A stretch of DNA of 32,939 nucleotides from an uncultured Eubacteriales bacterium (GCA_900317765.1 ONID01000033.1:1-32939), one strand, 5' to 3'. Positions 6,647 to 15,837 are shown, counted from the stretch's first letter. The notes: generated by a model from the sequence alone, not told the origin. Program-made: numbers and translations.

Positions 6647-9600
6647 ATGGACTCGCTGAAAAGAAAAATAGCAGCCAAAAGAATCTGGAAATATTCATCA
6701 GGAAACGCTGACAGTCTGATGAATAAACGGCTTGCACAGCTTAACCCCGGCGATCATGTTTGCATGACACACGCATCGGGACAAATTGTGGAGGGAATCG
6801 TCACCGATAACGACGGAAAGAACTCGCTGTCGGTACAGATTACATCTCACATTACAATGAGGTATGATCAGATCAGTTTTCTATCTCTCGTGAATCCATC
6901 AGCAACCGGGCTGTCGGTTGCTCAGGTTATTCAAAAGGACGATTCATCTGCCGGTGGAACACCTGAAGAAACGCCCCAAATGGTTGAAGAAAGGAAGGTG
7001 GAGTGCAACAGGGAATCTGTTTCACGCGCTTTTAAAGCATTGGAAAACGACGAGAAAAAATGCCTGACACAAGCCAACAACAAACTGCAAAGCTATTTTC
7101 AAAGCCATGACCAATCAAAGTGCGACGAGGCAATATCCCTGATCTGGCATGCGATCAGGGAGCATAATTGGGATTATCATCCCGGCGTCAGCCTGTATTT
7201 TGCCAATGTGCAGATGATTAGGGGTAAAGTCAGCGACGCGGCGGAGTCTTTCTACTACGGCGACGACGTCAGATCGGCATACCGTGCCGCTTATCAGGGA
7301 GCGTCCGATGCAGGAGACAAAAAGCTGTATCGGCTTGCGGCCGCATTTGCTGCCATTTACCTATGCGTCGGCGATGGAGCTTATTCGTCCGAAGCGGCGG
7401 AGGTTCTCGTCAATTCCTCCTCCGCTGCCGCCGATGTTTCAGGTGTGGAATACGCGCTGAATCAGATATCTTCGCAGGAAGTGCTTTCACTGCTTGAAAA
7501 CAGGGTGAGAAAGGTTGCCGCCGATTACATTGAAAACATCAGCAGGCTGCATGACCTGTATAAAATCCTCTATGAGCTGCGGCACAGTATGCCGGGGGTG
7601 GAGATAAAAAAAGCCATCGACCAATATCTCAGCAATAAAGCGCAGAACGAAGAACCCGGAGAAGGGACCGTTCCGACAGGCAACAACGGCGGTCAAAATA
7701 CCGGCGGTACGCAGGGATGCGGCGATACACCCGACAGCGAACCTGACCCGAACAGGGACTATGAGGGCAAAATCGTAGCCTACAAGCCTTTCGAGGACAG
7801 GGGAACAATGGAAGCCCCCGACGGAACCAAGTATTTCTTTGATATCAAAGACGTAACCGATACCGAGCTGAAAAACCTGCTCAAAAAGCTGTCGTATAAG
7901 AATTTCAACCCCATCCCGGCAGTTTTCAGGCTTGTCAAGCGATACGGAAAATACTGTGCCGTCTCTGTCAAACGTGCTTCCCGGACGTCCCCGCCGGCAA
8001 AGGACAATTCCATCGCCGCTGCCAGCACGCTGTATGCCAAAGGGAAGATTACCGAAGCTGTTGAAATCTACAAAAAGCATATAGAAGGAAACGACTTTGA
8101 AACGGCGTTTTCGCAGATCGTTCTCTGCTGCAATGCTCTGATCAAAGACAAAGCCGATCCCGTCTATGTGAGAGAATTGCAGAAGTACATTCAGGCGTAT
8201 GCCGGACGCGCTGACAGTTATCCAAAGGCGCTGGAAGCACTTACGCAGTATTATACCAAGATTCAGAATTATTCCGAAGCCGTGAGGACGCACGATAAAA
8301 TACTGGGTCTGTGTGCGCCCGACGAATACGGAAGAATCCTCCACAATCTCTGGTCAAAAGCCAGATGCTACAGACTGATGGGAGATGACGCCTCCGCCAT
8401 CAGTGAACTGCTCGATTGGCTGGACATTGTCAAACGCAACAAGTTGAAAGACCGCCATCCGTATCGCGATACGACGGTTTACATCGAGCTTGCGGAACTC
8501 TATTTTGATACGGATGAACTTGACAAGGCGGAAAAATACGCCCGTCTGTCCGCCACGGAAGACCGCAGAGAGACGCTGATGCAGAGAATCAATGCAAGGA
8601 AAGGCATTCCGGCTCCCGAAGCCCAGCCGAACGATGAGGATGACATGGATGACGAGGAAGAAAATCCCATGGATGAAGTCATTTCCGAACCCGAAGAGTC
8701 GCTTCAGAACGCTTATGGCTTATACGCCGACCAGGCGGGATTTGACGCTTTAGAAAAAAACGACGTCTCCATTCTCAATACGGCTTTGAATTTCAAGCCC
8801 GGACAATTATACTGCCTGCTCACTTATCTTCACAGCGCCGCCCTGCTTTCGGAAAAATCCGAAATGACCCGCACAGCGGACGACGGCGGAACGGTCTACG
8901 TCGGGCACGTCATCAAGACGGCCAGCGACGCTTTCGCCTATGCCTTCAACAGCCCGCTGAGACAGTCGGATTACCTCAGCACAGAGCTTCTGGCGACATT
9001 TGACGAAGCGGAAAAGTACATTCCGTCCCTCTGTCCCGATCTGTTCGCCGCGGCGGCACTGTACGCCCTCTTTGAAACGCCGTCTGTGCCGGATTACAGC
9101 CTCGGGGTGATCTCGGACGCCGCGCAGAAATACGGTTACAGCCGTTATCCGTCGCTGCTTCCGCTGATGGACAGCCTGAAAGACTTCCGCGAAAAGACCG
9201 GAGCAGGCATGGATTCCTTTGCGGCCTACAAGACAAGCGACAAGGTGATTTCCTCCATTATCGCCGAGGCGAAGGAATGCCGCAACGCCGCCGATCTCCG
9301 GAATGACGTGTACGAAAGCCAGGGACAGGTTCGCAGAATGCGTGAGTATCTCTTCACGGGAAATGACAGCGAACTGAGAAGGTGCCTGAATATCGTTGCG
9401 GATAACGACACGGCTAAGTATCCGTATGTCAAAGAGAATATCACTGAGCTGTTTATCCGTTCCAACAAGCCGGCAACGGCAGATAACCTCGACGTCAAAA
9501 AAATCGACCGGTACATCGATCGATTCTGGGATCAGGCGCGTGATGTTATTCAGAACGAGGGAAGGCATATCGAAAGACCCCACGACAAGGTCAAAGGCAG

Positions 9601-12418
9601 CAAGCGTTCCAATATCGTCAATATGATCCGACGCATACTCTCCTGCATCTGCGACTGGCTTGCCGCCGCCGAGCACTCCGGAGGAGACGGAAACGGTTAC
9701 GCCCTGCATCTGTATGATTCCTCCGCACCGCAGGTAACAGAGTATCTGACCGATATGATCAGAGCCTGCGACGAATTCTCATCGGAAGACGAATTCGACT
9801 GGGGATCTGAAAGCATCCGCAGAGCGGCGGAGGAATTGCTTTCCAAAATAAACGGTACTTACAACGGCAGACAGAGAAAGTATTTCTTCATCGACTTCCT
9901 CAGAGGCGAGGATATCCTGCTCACCGACAGCTACCTCCCGGAAATCCAGTCGTCATTCTGCGATATGCCTGACTTCAACATCCTGCGGAGAATTGTGCGT
10001 CACACGACGCACACACATATCCCGCTGCACGAGCGTCTGTCGGAAATACTCAGCAACATTGAAACGAAGCACAACTTCCGCAGCGCACGGCTGATCATGG
10101 CGTACGGAGAGGAAACAGGCATCAAGGAAATCACGGAGCATAAGGATATTTCCCGTTACGGCGAATGCCTGAAGCAGGCGAAGCAGCGGTTTGAAACCGT
10201 CTATCAGGATTTCTCCGACGAACTGAGCCTGTACGAAAGCTACGGTACCATTTCCGACATCAACGGCGAAAAAACCGCTATTCTTAAAACCGCTTATGAA
10301 TGGTACCGCATTACCCGCCTGACAAACGATTACGGATTTTATATGAGATTGCTGGAGACAATCCGCAGCCGTATCTCGCAGAACGCGTCCAAGAAGGGCG
10401 AACAGCTTCTGCGTCAGTTGGAGGAGCTGGCGGATAAACCGGAATACCGTTTCGGCGTCTTTACCAAAGAAATGATAGAAGCCAAGATAAACGATCAGAA
10501 TTTCTCCTCCGCCGAGTTCAGTATGAGCTGCATTCTGAGAGGCGACGTGAACGCGATTTCGGATTATTCCGACGAACCGTTCGGCTATTTCAGAGAATTC
10601 ATCAGCGAACACGCCACCAATTACCGCGCCGTACGCGGAGCCGGCAAGGATATTGCCAACACGATTTTTGATTACTCCGGCAAGAGAGATCTGGAAAAAG
10701 CACTGGTTTATCTCACCAATAACGCCCACAAGGAGACAAAGGGCGGCGCCAATCTCCTCCGCAGCTGGATTCCGCGAGGCGGTCCCGCCAGTCCCGAACA
10801 GATCGAAAGGCTGCTGCAAAGACTGGGATTCAAGCCGGTTTCCGTTCAGCCCGACGCGGGTCTTGACGACGAGGCCTATCAGGTCTTCTGCCGCAAGCAG
10901 ATCGGCAAGGTCAATTTTGTCCATCAGATACCGGCGTTCGGCTCAAAGAGCGAACAGGAAGGCTTCCGGGTGCTTTGTCTCTACGGCAGATTTGACTGCG
11001 ACAGCCTGATGGATAAATTCCGAGAGGTCAATACGACAGCCAAGAATACCGTCGTCATGCTTGACTTTGCCTTGAATGTAGAGGAACGCAGACGACTGGC
11101 ACGCAGAATCAAGGAGGAAAAATCCTTCGCCAAGACCTTTATCGTCATTGACCGCGTGATACTTTTCTATCTGGCGAAGCATTATGCCGAAAATACCGTC
11201 ATCAAGAGGCTCATGGCGGTTACCCTTCCGTTTGCCTATTATCAGCCGTTTGTGGAGTCTTCCACAAAGGACATGCCGCCGGAGCTTTTTACCGGCAGAG
11301 AAACGGAGCTTACTTCCATAGAGTCCGCGGACGGCGTCAACCTGGTTTACGGAGGACGTCAGCTCGGCAAGAGCGCACTGCTGAAAATGGCAAAGCACAA
11401 TATCGACAAAAACGGCAACGGCGATCGGGCGCTTCTGGCGGACATCAAAAAACTCAGCGCCGCCGAAGCCGCAAAGGTCGTTTCCGACAAGCTGATTATT
11501 GAAGGTATTCTGGACGAATCCTGCCGGTGCGATACATGGACGGAGCTTGCAGGCCATCTGCAAAGACGGCTGAATGACGAGAACCCCGAGACCCGCATCA
11601 ATTATCTCTTGCTGATGCTGGATGAAGCCGATGAATTGATCAGAACCAGCGTAAACGCGACCGATTCCCCCATTACCGCGCTGAAAAATCTTCCTTCCAA
11701 CCGATTCAAGCTGGTTATGGCGGGACTTCACAATCTGAGCCGCTACAACCGCAATATGAATCACAAGAATTCTACGCTCATTCATCTCAATTCCGTGGTC
11801 ATCAAGCAGTTCCGGCGCGAAGAAGCGACCAAGCTGCTGACAAGCATCCTCGCGTATCTCGGCTTCCGCTTCAATCAGAAGATCATCGACAATATTCTCG
11901 CCTCCACCTACAACTACCCCGGTCTGATACAGTTCTACTGCCAGAAGCTGCTCGAAGCGATGAAGAGCGAGGACTACGCGGGGTACAGCGAGATAAAAAC
12001 GCCGAATTACGAAGTCAACGAAGACCACTATAAAAGGGTTCTTTCGGACAGGGAGTTTACCGAAAAGGTCAATGAGAAACTGGAAGCTACTCTGTTTACC
12101 GAGGAAGCGGATCGCAGCAATTATCATGCTATAGCCCTGATGATCGCCTATCTCTGTTATATTGAGCCGAACGAGAAAGGGTACACGGTGGACAGTCTGC
12201 TGAAAGTGGCGGAGGCGTACAGCGTCGACAGGATCACCTCGCTCACTTCCGAGCAGTTCTCCGAGATACTCAGCGAAATGTGGGATCTGAATGTCATCAC
12301 GGTGATGGAAGGCTACTACCGTTTCGCCACCGACGGATTCCGCAAGCTCCTTGGCAGTCAGGACAAGGTTGAAGAGGAGCTGAGAAAGTATTCAGAGGAG
12401 GGCAAAGCGATATGTTGA
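6647..12418 (+). CDS. Giant TPR/CSD-like/STAND-type ATPase (sensor candidate)
   Basis: A 1923-residue protein, no named family recognised. In order: residues about 34-80 resemble a small SH3/Lsm-like barrel (GDHVCMTHASGQIVEGIV); 120-330 are alpha-helical; 335-370 are a Gly/Asn-rich linker; 371-440 look like a cold-shock/OB-type fold (GTMEAPDGTKYFFDIKDVTD); 455-640 carry TPR-like helices; 655-690 are an acidic linker; 700-1440 are long helical repeats. About 1460-1560 is a conserved-looking module (VVMLDFALN, FIVIDRVILFYL) leading to LFTGRETEL. The P-loop ATPase follows with Walker A GGRQLGKS (1569-1576) and Walker B LLLMLDEADE (Asp1659, Glu1660). The C-terminus is a winged-helix-like region. 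This fits STAND-type sensors in bacterial conflict systems. GGAGG lies eight bases before the ATG. The stop overlaps the next start in ATGTTGA, so the HEPN protein is coupled to it. Confidence 0.8.
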   Translation: MDSLKRKIAAKRIWKYSSGNADSLMNKRLAQLNPGDHVCMTHASGQIVEGIVTDNDGKNSLSVQITSHITMRYDQISFLSLVNPSATGLSVAQVIQKDDSSAGGTPEETPQMVEERKVECNRESVSRAFKALENDEKKCLTQANNKLQSYFQSHDQSKCDEAISLIWHAIREHNWDYHPGVSLYFANVQMIRGKVSDAAESFYYGDDVRSAYRAAYQGASDAGDKKLYRLAAAFAAIYLCVGDGAYSSEAAEVLVNSSSAAADVSGVEYALNQISSQEVLSLLENRVRKVAADYIENISRLHDLYKILYELRHSMPGVEIKKAIDQYLSNKAQNEEPGEGTVPTGNNGGQNTGGTQGCGDTPDSEPDPNRDYEGKIVAYKPFEDRGTMEAPDGTKYFFDIKDVTDTELKNLLKKLSYKNFNPIPAVFRLVKRYGKYCAVSVKRASRTSPPAKDNSIAAASTLYAKGKITEAVEIYKKHIEGNDFETAFSQIVLCCNALIKDKADPVYVRELQKYIQAYAGRADSYPKALEALTQYYTKIQNYSEAVRTHDKILGLCAPDEYGRILHNLWSKARCYRLMGDDASAISELLDWLDIVKRNKLKDRHPYRDTTVYIELAELYFDTDELDKAEKYARLSATEDRRETLMQRINARKGIPAPEAQPNDEDDMDDEEENPMDEVISEPEESLQNAYGLYADQAGFDALEKNDVSILNTALNFKPGQLYCLLTYLHSAALLSEKSEMTRTADDGGTVYVGHVIKTASDAFAYAFNSPLRQSDYLSTELLATFDEAEKYIPSLCPDLFAAAALYALFETPSVPDYSLGVISDAAQKYGYSRYPSLLPLMDSLKDFREKTGAGMDSFAAYKTSDKVISSIIAEAKECRNAADLRNDVYESQGQVRRMREYLFTGNDSELRRCLNIVADNDTAKYPYVKENITELFIRSNKPATADNLDVKKIDRYIDRFWDQARDVIQNEGRHIERPHDKVKGSKRSNIVNMIRRILSCICDWLAAAEHSGGDGNGYALHLYDSSAPQVTEYLTDMIRACDEFSSEDEFDWGSESIRRAAEELLSKINGTYNGRQRKYFFIDFLRGEDILLTDSYLPEIQSSFCDMPDFNILRRIVRHTTHTHIPLHERLSEILSNIETKHNFRSARLIMAYGEETGIKEITEHKDISRYGECLKQAKQRFETVYQDFSDELSLYESYGTISDINGEKTAILKTAYEWYRITRLTNDYGFYMRLLETIRSRISQNASKKGEQLLRQLEELADKPEYRFGVFTKEMIEAKINDQNFSSAEFSMSCILRGDVNAISDYSDEPFGYFREFISEHATNYRAVRGAGKDIANTIFDYSGKRDLEKALVYLTNNAHKETKGGANLLRSWIPRGGPASPEQIERLLQRLGFKPVSVQPDAGLDDEAYQVFCRKQIGKVNFVHQIPAFGSKSEQEGFRVLCLYGRFDCDSLMDKFREVNTTAKNTVVMLDFALNVEERRRLARRIKEEKSFAKTFIVIDRVILFYLAKHYAENTVIKRLMAVTLPFAYYQPFVESSTKDMPPELFTGRETELTSIESADGVNLVYGGRQLGKSALLKMAKHNIDKNGNGDRALLADIKKLSAAEAAKVVSDKLIIEGILDESCRCDTWTELAGHLQRRLNDENPETRINYLLLMLDEADELIRTSVNATDSPITALKNLPSNRFKLVMAGLHNLSRYNRNMNHKNSTLIHLNSVVIKQFRREEATKLLTSILAYLGFRFNQKIIDNILASTYNYPGLIQFYCQKLLEAMKSEDYAGYSEIKTPNYEVNEDHYKRVLSDREFTEKVNEKLEATLFTEEADRSNYHAIALMIAYLCYIEPNEKGYTVDSLLKVAEAYSVDRITSLTSEQFSEILSEMWDLNVITVMEGYYRFATDGFRKLLGSQDKVEEELRKYSEEGKAIC

Positions 12419-13497
12419 GCCGACTCTGGTGGACAAGGCTGGTCAATTCGGCGAGATTTCTGGATGAAGTGCAGGACGCTCTGATGGAGGGGCAATCAAT
12501 TCTGCTCAGTTTTGAATCCGAGATTCCGTGGAAGGAAACCATGCTCGAAACATTGGAGCAAAAGCTCCTGGATATGACTGACAGCCGGACGTTTGATGTC
12601 ATCGACGCGGGAGAGGTTAAACCCGCGTCATCCGGCAGAGATAAATTCCATGCCGGACGCTGTCTGCTGGAACGGTACTGCAGCAGGGAGGAACAGAAAA
12701 AATACTGGCCCACCACACACGGCAGGCCGGAGTGTTTCCTTGCGCAAAGCAGCGATACGACGCTGAACAGCCGTTTTGTATGCGTTACAGGTATCAACCA
12801 GAAAAACCTGTCGATGTGGACGGAATCGGTGTCGGAATACATCTCGGCGTGCGAGGAAGGGAAAGAGCACGGCGTATTCATTCTGGTGGCGGAGTGTCCG
12901 GCTGCCACAACTCCCAAACCCCTGCTGCTCAAAAAATACGCGGATTATGTTTCCGACTACGACTGCATGATGCTCTGTCTCACGGTCATTTCGGAAATCA
13001 AATGCGGCAAAGCCGAGAAAATGTACCTTTGCGAAGCGGCAAGCAATATTGCCCGCGGCAACGTGGAGCTGGCGGGCTTGCTGGCTTCGGAAGGTCTGAA
13101 ACTCATACAGCAGCCTGAATCGGTTGCAGCGAGTGTCTTTAGGAAAAACGGAATCGGAATTGAAGGACTGCACGAGCGGGTGCGCATGGCGATCTGGGAG
13201 GCGCAGATCAAGCTGGTATTTCCCAAGTTGGAAAACTTCCGCGCGCAGATCATCCGAAAATACGAATCCAGACTGCTAGGCTATCTTCCCATCCGCAGTT
13301 CCAACAACGACAGCGTCGATAATGCGATCGATCTGGAAATCGGTCAGCTTTATTATCTGTGCAAGAACAACGCGGCGGCAAGAATCACCAGTCTGGAGGA
13401 ATTTGAAAAAATCAGAAAAATGCGCGATGCCCGTAATATGCTCGCCCACTGGGATCCGTTGACCTATGAAAAGTTAAAAGATCTTGGTGTCCTATGA
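12412..13497 (+). CDS. HEPN-domain protein, putative RNase effector of the STAND module
   Basis: A 361-residue protein. The N-terminal 200 residues look alpha/beta (GQSILLSFESEIPW, RFVCVTGI, GVFILVAECP) but show no Walker A motif; this could be an inactive NTPase-like fold. The C-terminal 110 residues are helical and end with the HEPN signature Arg-x4-His: Arg341 to His346 in RNMLAH, preceded by a helix rich in charged residues and by DLEIGQLYYL. The R-N-x-L-A-H form is that of catalytically active HEPN ribonucleases found in abortive-infection and toxin systems. The start codon lies inside the stop of the ATPase gene (7-base overlap) with GAGGAGG upstream, which implies a stoichiometric pair. 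A role as effector unleashed by the ATPase is inferred. Confidence 0.75.
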   Translation: MLSRLWWTRLVNSARFLDEVQDALMEGQSILLSFESEIPWKETMLETLEQKLLDMTDSRTFDVIDAGEVKPASSGRDKFHAGRCLLERYCSREEQKKYWPTTHGRPECFLAQSSDTTLNSRFVCVTGINQKNLSMWTESVSEYISACEEGKEHGVFILVAECPAATTPKPLLLKKYADYVSDYDCMMLCLTVISEIKCGKAEKMYLCEAASNIARGNVELAGLLASEGLKLIQQPESVAASVFRKNGIGIEGLHERVRMAIWEAQIKLVFPKLENFRAQIIRKYESRLLGYLPIRSSNNDSVDNAIDLEIGQLYYLCKNNAAARITSLEEFEKIRKMRDARNMLAHWDPLTYEKLKDLGVL

Positions 13498-13544
13498 TCG
13501 GTCATGGAAACTACTTTATAAAAAAATACGATTACATAAAAAAA

Positions 13545-13582
13545 CGCCCGTGAGATGTTTGAATAAAATCATCTCACGGGCG
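13545..13582 (-). terminator. Strong hairpin, reverse-strand terminator shape
   Basis: A perfect 13-bp stem (CGCCCGTGAGATG with CATCTCACGGGCG) with a 12-base loop. On the reverse strand it is followed by a run of seven T; on the plus strand no T-run follows. It may still end the STAND/HEPN transcript as a bare hairpin, but the shape best fits reverse-strand transcription coming from the right. Confidence 0.6.
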
Positions 13583-13816
13583 GTGTAATGATTGACTATG
13601 TGTGTTTGTGTTGAGGAAAATGCCTACTGAAAGCGGATATTGCCTATTTGAACCGGATGCTTGAATGACGATACGCCTTGACGTTCTCTATACAAATGCC
13701 TATAATGAAATGGTGGTATCACTCTATACGAGCCTGAACGAAAATAAACGAATGCGATTTATGAAAATATTTTTCCCGACAAATTGTTTTTTCATTCGTT
13801 ATATCAATGAGGATGA

Positions 13817-14094
13817 GTGCAACACAAGCAAAATCCCGACGGGATCAAAGCCTGCATCACCATCTGTGAGGAAAACGGCAGGGAGGTCATCGAATATCCG
13901 ACAGTGGCAATGAAATCCCCGACGGGATGAACATTTTTGAGGCGTTCGTTACCGAGAACGCTTCAAGCACAGCAGGTCAGGGGACCGGCCTCGGACTGGC
14001 GGTCACCAGGCGTGTCATCAAGCTTCACGGCGGCAGCATCACCGTGGAAAAAGGCACAAACGGCTATACAAAGACATTTGTGATAAGATTTTGA
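13817..14094 (+). pseudogene. Sensor histidine kinase ATPase domain, frameshifted remnant
   Basis: Pieces of a HATPase domain appear in order but in different frames. An N-box-like ATQA is at 13819-13830. A shift in the A-run near 13831 leads into NPDGIKACITIC and EENGREVIE. A second shift near 13895 leads into DSGNEIPDG (G1-type box), then FEAFVTENAS (F box) and GTGLGLAVTRRVIKLHGG (G2 box), ending at TGA 14092-14094. The last 56 codons are intact. The upstream stretch 13584-13816 has only weak traces of the rest (for example a phrase AYLNRMLE near 13645) and nothing else recognisable. The gene is dead unless the frameshifts are sequencing errors. Confidence 0.75.
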
Positions 14095-14111
14095 TTTTTT
14101 TAAATAACCGG

Positions 14112-14151
14112 AGCAGGGGGAGTTTTGTAGAATTCCTTGCTCCGATTTAGC
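14112..14151 (+). terminator. Weak hairpin after the kinase remnant
   Basis: CGGAGCA pairs with TGCTCCG, extended by several G-T and G-C pairs, with no strong T-run. It sits between the kinase remnant and the convergent sigma-like gene. Confidence 0.3.
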
Positions 14152-14157
14152 ATTCGC

Positions 14158-15519
14158 TTAATTTCTCTTGAAACGGATACCCATAAGTTCCTTTACCGCT
14201 GACGTGTCAATTCCCGCAACATCGAGTGTGAAAAGAAGCTCCGCTCTTGTCTTTTCCCCAAGTCCTCTCAATTGAAGGAGTTTTTCCGGGTCATCCCGGA
14301 TAAGCGTTTCAATCTGTTCCATCGTCTGCAATCCGGCTTTGGTAAGGATAGATTGGAGTAGGGGGGACATAGCATGCGCCGCCACACTCTCATTTGTTTT
14401 CGGGTTCCTGCCGTGAAGACCGTATCTGATTAAATCCGATCTGGTATGGTGTCGCATTTTGCGGAGTGCTTTCATTTTTAATTGCCCGATACGGGTTGTG
14501 GACACACCTGCCTTCTCACCGATTTCCTTGTGTGTCAAAGATTTCTCAAAGTATTGTCTGATCACGTTCTGCTCTCTTTTTTGCAGTGTGGAGATGGCAT
14601 ATTGAAGTCCTGCCATCTGATCTTCGTTCAGCGTGAGCGGAACATCTCCTATCTCTTTCAGAAGATTTTCCGGCCATAGCGGTATTGAAGGGTTTCTTAC
14701 CGCCTTTTTCTGCGGCTTCACCGGTGAGGCATCGGTTCCGGGGTATTTGATTCCGAGTATTTTCTGTATCTGCCCTTCCTCCGCGTCCGGAAAGAAGCGG
14801 CGTACATATTCCGTTATCTTTTCCCATGAATCGCTCGGTTCTTCGTTATACTGGGAAGTAATAAAATCATACCCCCACTTGGTTTCGGGCGTTCCCATTG
14901 CGGCAATATGCCAACCGAATGGCTCGCCCTTTTTGTTTGTCCGCTGCCGGAAATCAGATACAATAAGATAGGTCTGCATCTGAAGCTCTGTCAGAATACC
15001 TTCAAAATTCTTCTCGCCGCCGTCCTTGCCGAATCCCGCCTTTTCCTTCAATTCATTGCTCATGATCTCCTTGCCGACCGCTTCTTCATTCAGTTCAAAT
15101 ACATCCATAATCTTTCCGGCGCGGTGCTTTGCAAGTCCTTCATCCACCAGAGAATCAAAATCATAGCCGTTCCTCCGGTAGTTGGCGAATATCGGGAAGA
15201 AATCTTTATGAATGAATCCCGCCTTTTTATCAAAGAATTTGCCGTAGGCAACCTCAGGATGTCCGGCAAGCGCAATTCGCCATTCCCACGGGTCGGACTG
15301 AATATCACCGCTCCACCAAGAGGAAACAAGCGTGCGTTCTTCCACGGAAAAGCCCGTAATTCCGCCCGCGAAAAGCGGAAGAAAGCCTATTACCCGCAAA
15401 AGCACAAGTAAATCATCCGCTGTTTTCAGCAAATTCGGATCCGACTTCTCACAACATGACATGTACCATTCGCCGTTTATTTTTTCCAAACATGCGTCAC
15501 CTCTTTGTGTATCATACAT
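14158..15519 (-). CDS. AlkZ-like / sigma-70 region 4 / helix-hairpin-helix fusion protein
   Basis: A 453-residue protein with three regions. Residues 25-230 resemble the AlkZ-related winged-helix family seen in Firmicutes (FSVEERTLVSSWWSGD, DPWEWRIALAGHPEVAYGKFF, FANYRRNGYDFDSLV). Residues 295-365 are a sigma-70 region 4 helix-turn-helix (LQKREQNVIRQYFE, THKEIGEKAGVSTTRIGQLK). Residues 385-445 resemble the RNA polymerase alpha C-terminal or HhH domain (LLQLRGLGEKTRAELL). No region 2 is visible, so it is not a complete sigma factor; it looks like a DNA-binding regulator or repair-linked protein. The TTG at 15489 has AGAGGTG eight bases upstream and may be the real start; the ATG at 15519 sits very near the predicted transcription start. 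The AlkZ assignment is from memory of the family and less certain than the other two domains. Confidence 0.7.
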   Translation of the reverse strand: MYDTQRGDACLEKINGEWYMSCCEKSDPNLLKTADDLLVLLRVIGFLPLFAGGITGFSVEERTLVSSWWSGDIQSDPWEWRIALAGHPEVAYGKFFDKKAGFIHKDFFPIFANYRRNGYDFDSLVDEGLAKHRAGKIMDVFELNEEAVGKEIMSNELKEKAGFGKDGGEKNFEGILTELQMQTYLIVSDFRQRTNKKGEPFGWHIAAMGTPETKWGYDFITSQYNEEPSDSWEKITEYVRRFFPDAEEGQIQKILGIKYPGTDASPVKPQKKAVRNPSIPLWPENLLKEIGDVPLTLNEDQMAGLQYAISTLQKREQNVIRQYFEKSLTHKEIGEKAGVSTTRIGQLKMKALRKMRHHTRSDLIRYGLHGRNPKTNESVAAHAMSPLLQSILTKAGLQTMEQIETLIRDDPEKLLQLRGLGEKTRAELLFTLDVAGIDTSAVKELMGIRFKRN

Positions 15520-15531
15520 TCATCAAGAATG

Positions 15532-15540
15532 ATTGTACCA
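15532..15540 (-). promoter_or_regulatory. Extended -10 promoter of the sigma-like gene
   Basis: The reverse strand shows TGGTACAAT, an extended -10 element, 13 bases upstream of the ATG at 15519. No good -35 box is visible. If used, the 5' leader is only a few bases to the first ATG, which favours the downstream TTG start. Confidence 0.4.
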
Positions 15541-15648
15541 CGTTTTTATGAATAATTCTACCCGAATTAAACGATCCTGACAGCACATCCTGCACACGTT
15601 TTCCCATCCGTCCAATGCCCGAATTTTCCCCAAAATGCAAAAAAAATC

Positions 15649-15674
15649 CCCGGCGGATTGCCCGACCGGGGACG
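15649..15674 (-). terminator. Reverse-strand intrinsic terminator 1
   Basis: TCCCCGG pairs with CCGGGGA (7 bp), followed on the reverse strand by eight T. This is the last of three such hairpins met by transcription coming from tRNA-Leu. Confidence 0.55.
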
Positions 15675-15760
15675 GAATGGGAAGGAATGTCGTGTGCAAG
15701 ATACTTTGCAGCCGCAACGCCATGCGGCTTTTGGTTTAAGTCGGGGTGCATACGAAAAAA

Positions 15761-15785
15761 ACTCCGATTGTATCCCAACCGGAGT
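15761..15785 (-). terminator. Reverse-strand intrinsic terminator 2
   Basis: A 9-bp stem with one mismatch (ACTCCGATTG with CAACCGGAGT, loop TATCCC), followed on the reverse strand by seven T. Confidence 0.55.
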
Positions 15786-15814
15786 CCTTCTATGAAAGGG
15801 CTGAACAAAAAAGA

Positions 15815-15837
15815 TGCCACCGGATGATGGTGGTGCA
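15815..15837 (-). terminator. Reverse-strand hairpin 3 with T-run
   Basis: CCACC pairs with GGTGG, extended by wobble pairs, and on the reverse strand is followed by CATCTTTTTTG. It is weaker than its two neighbours. Confidence 0.4.

Noticed and set aside
13665..13913. 82-aa ORF as an intact gene
   Set aside because: Its last third is the histidine kinase remnant read in the wrong frame, so it is part of a decayed region.
14158..15519. Complete alternative sigma factor
   Set aside because: Only region 4 is visible; there is no region 2 for -10 recognition or core binding.
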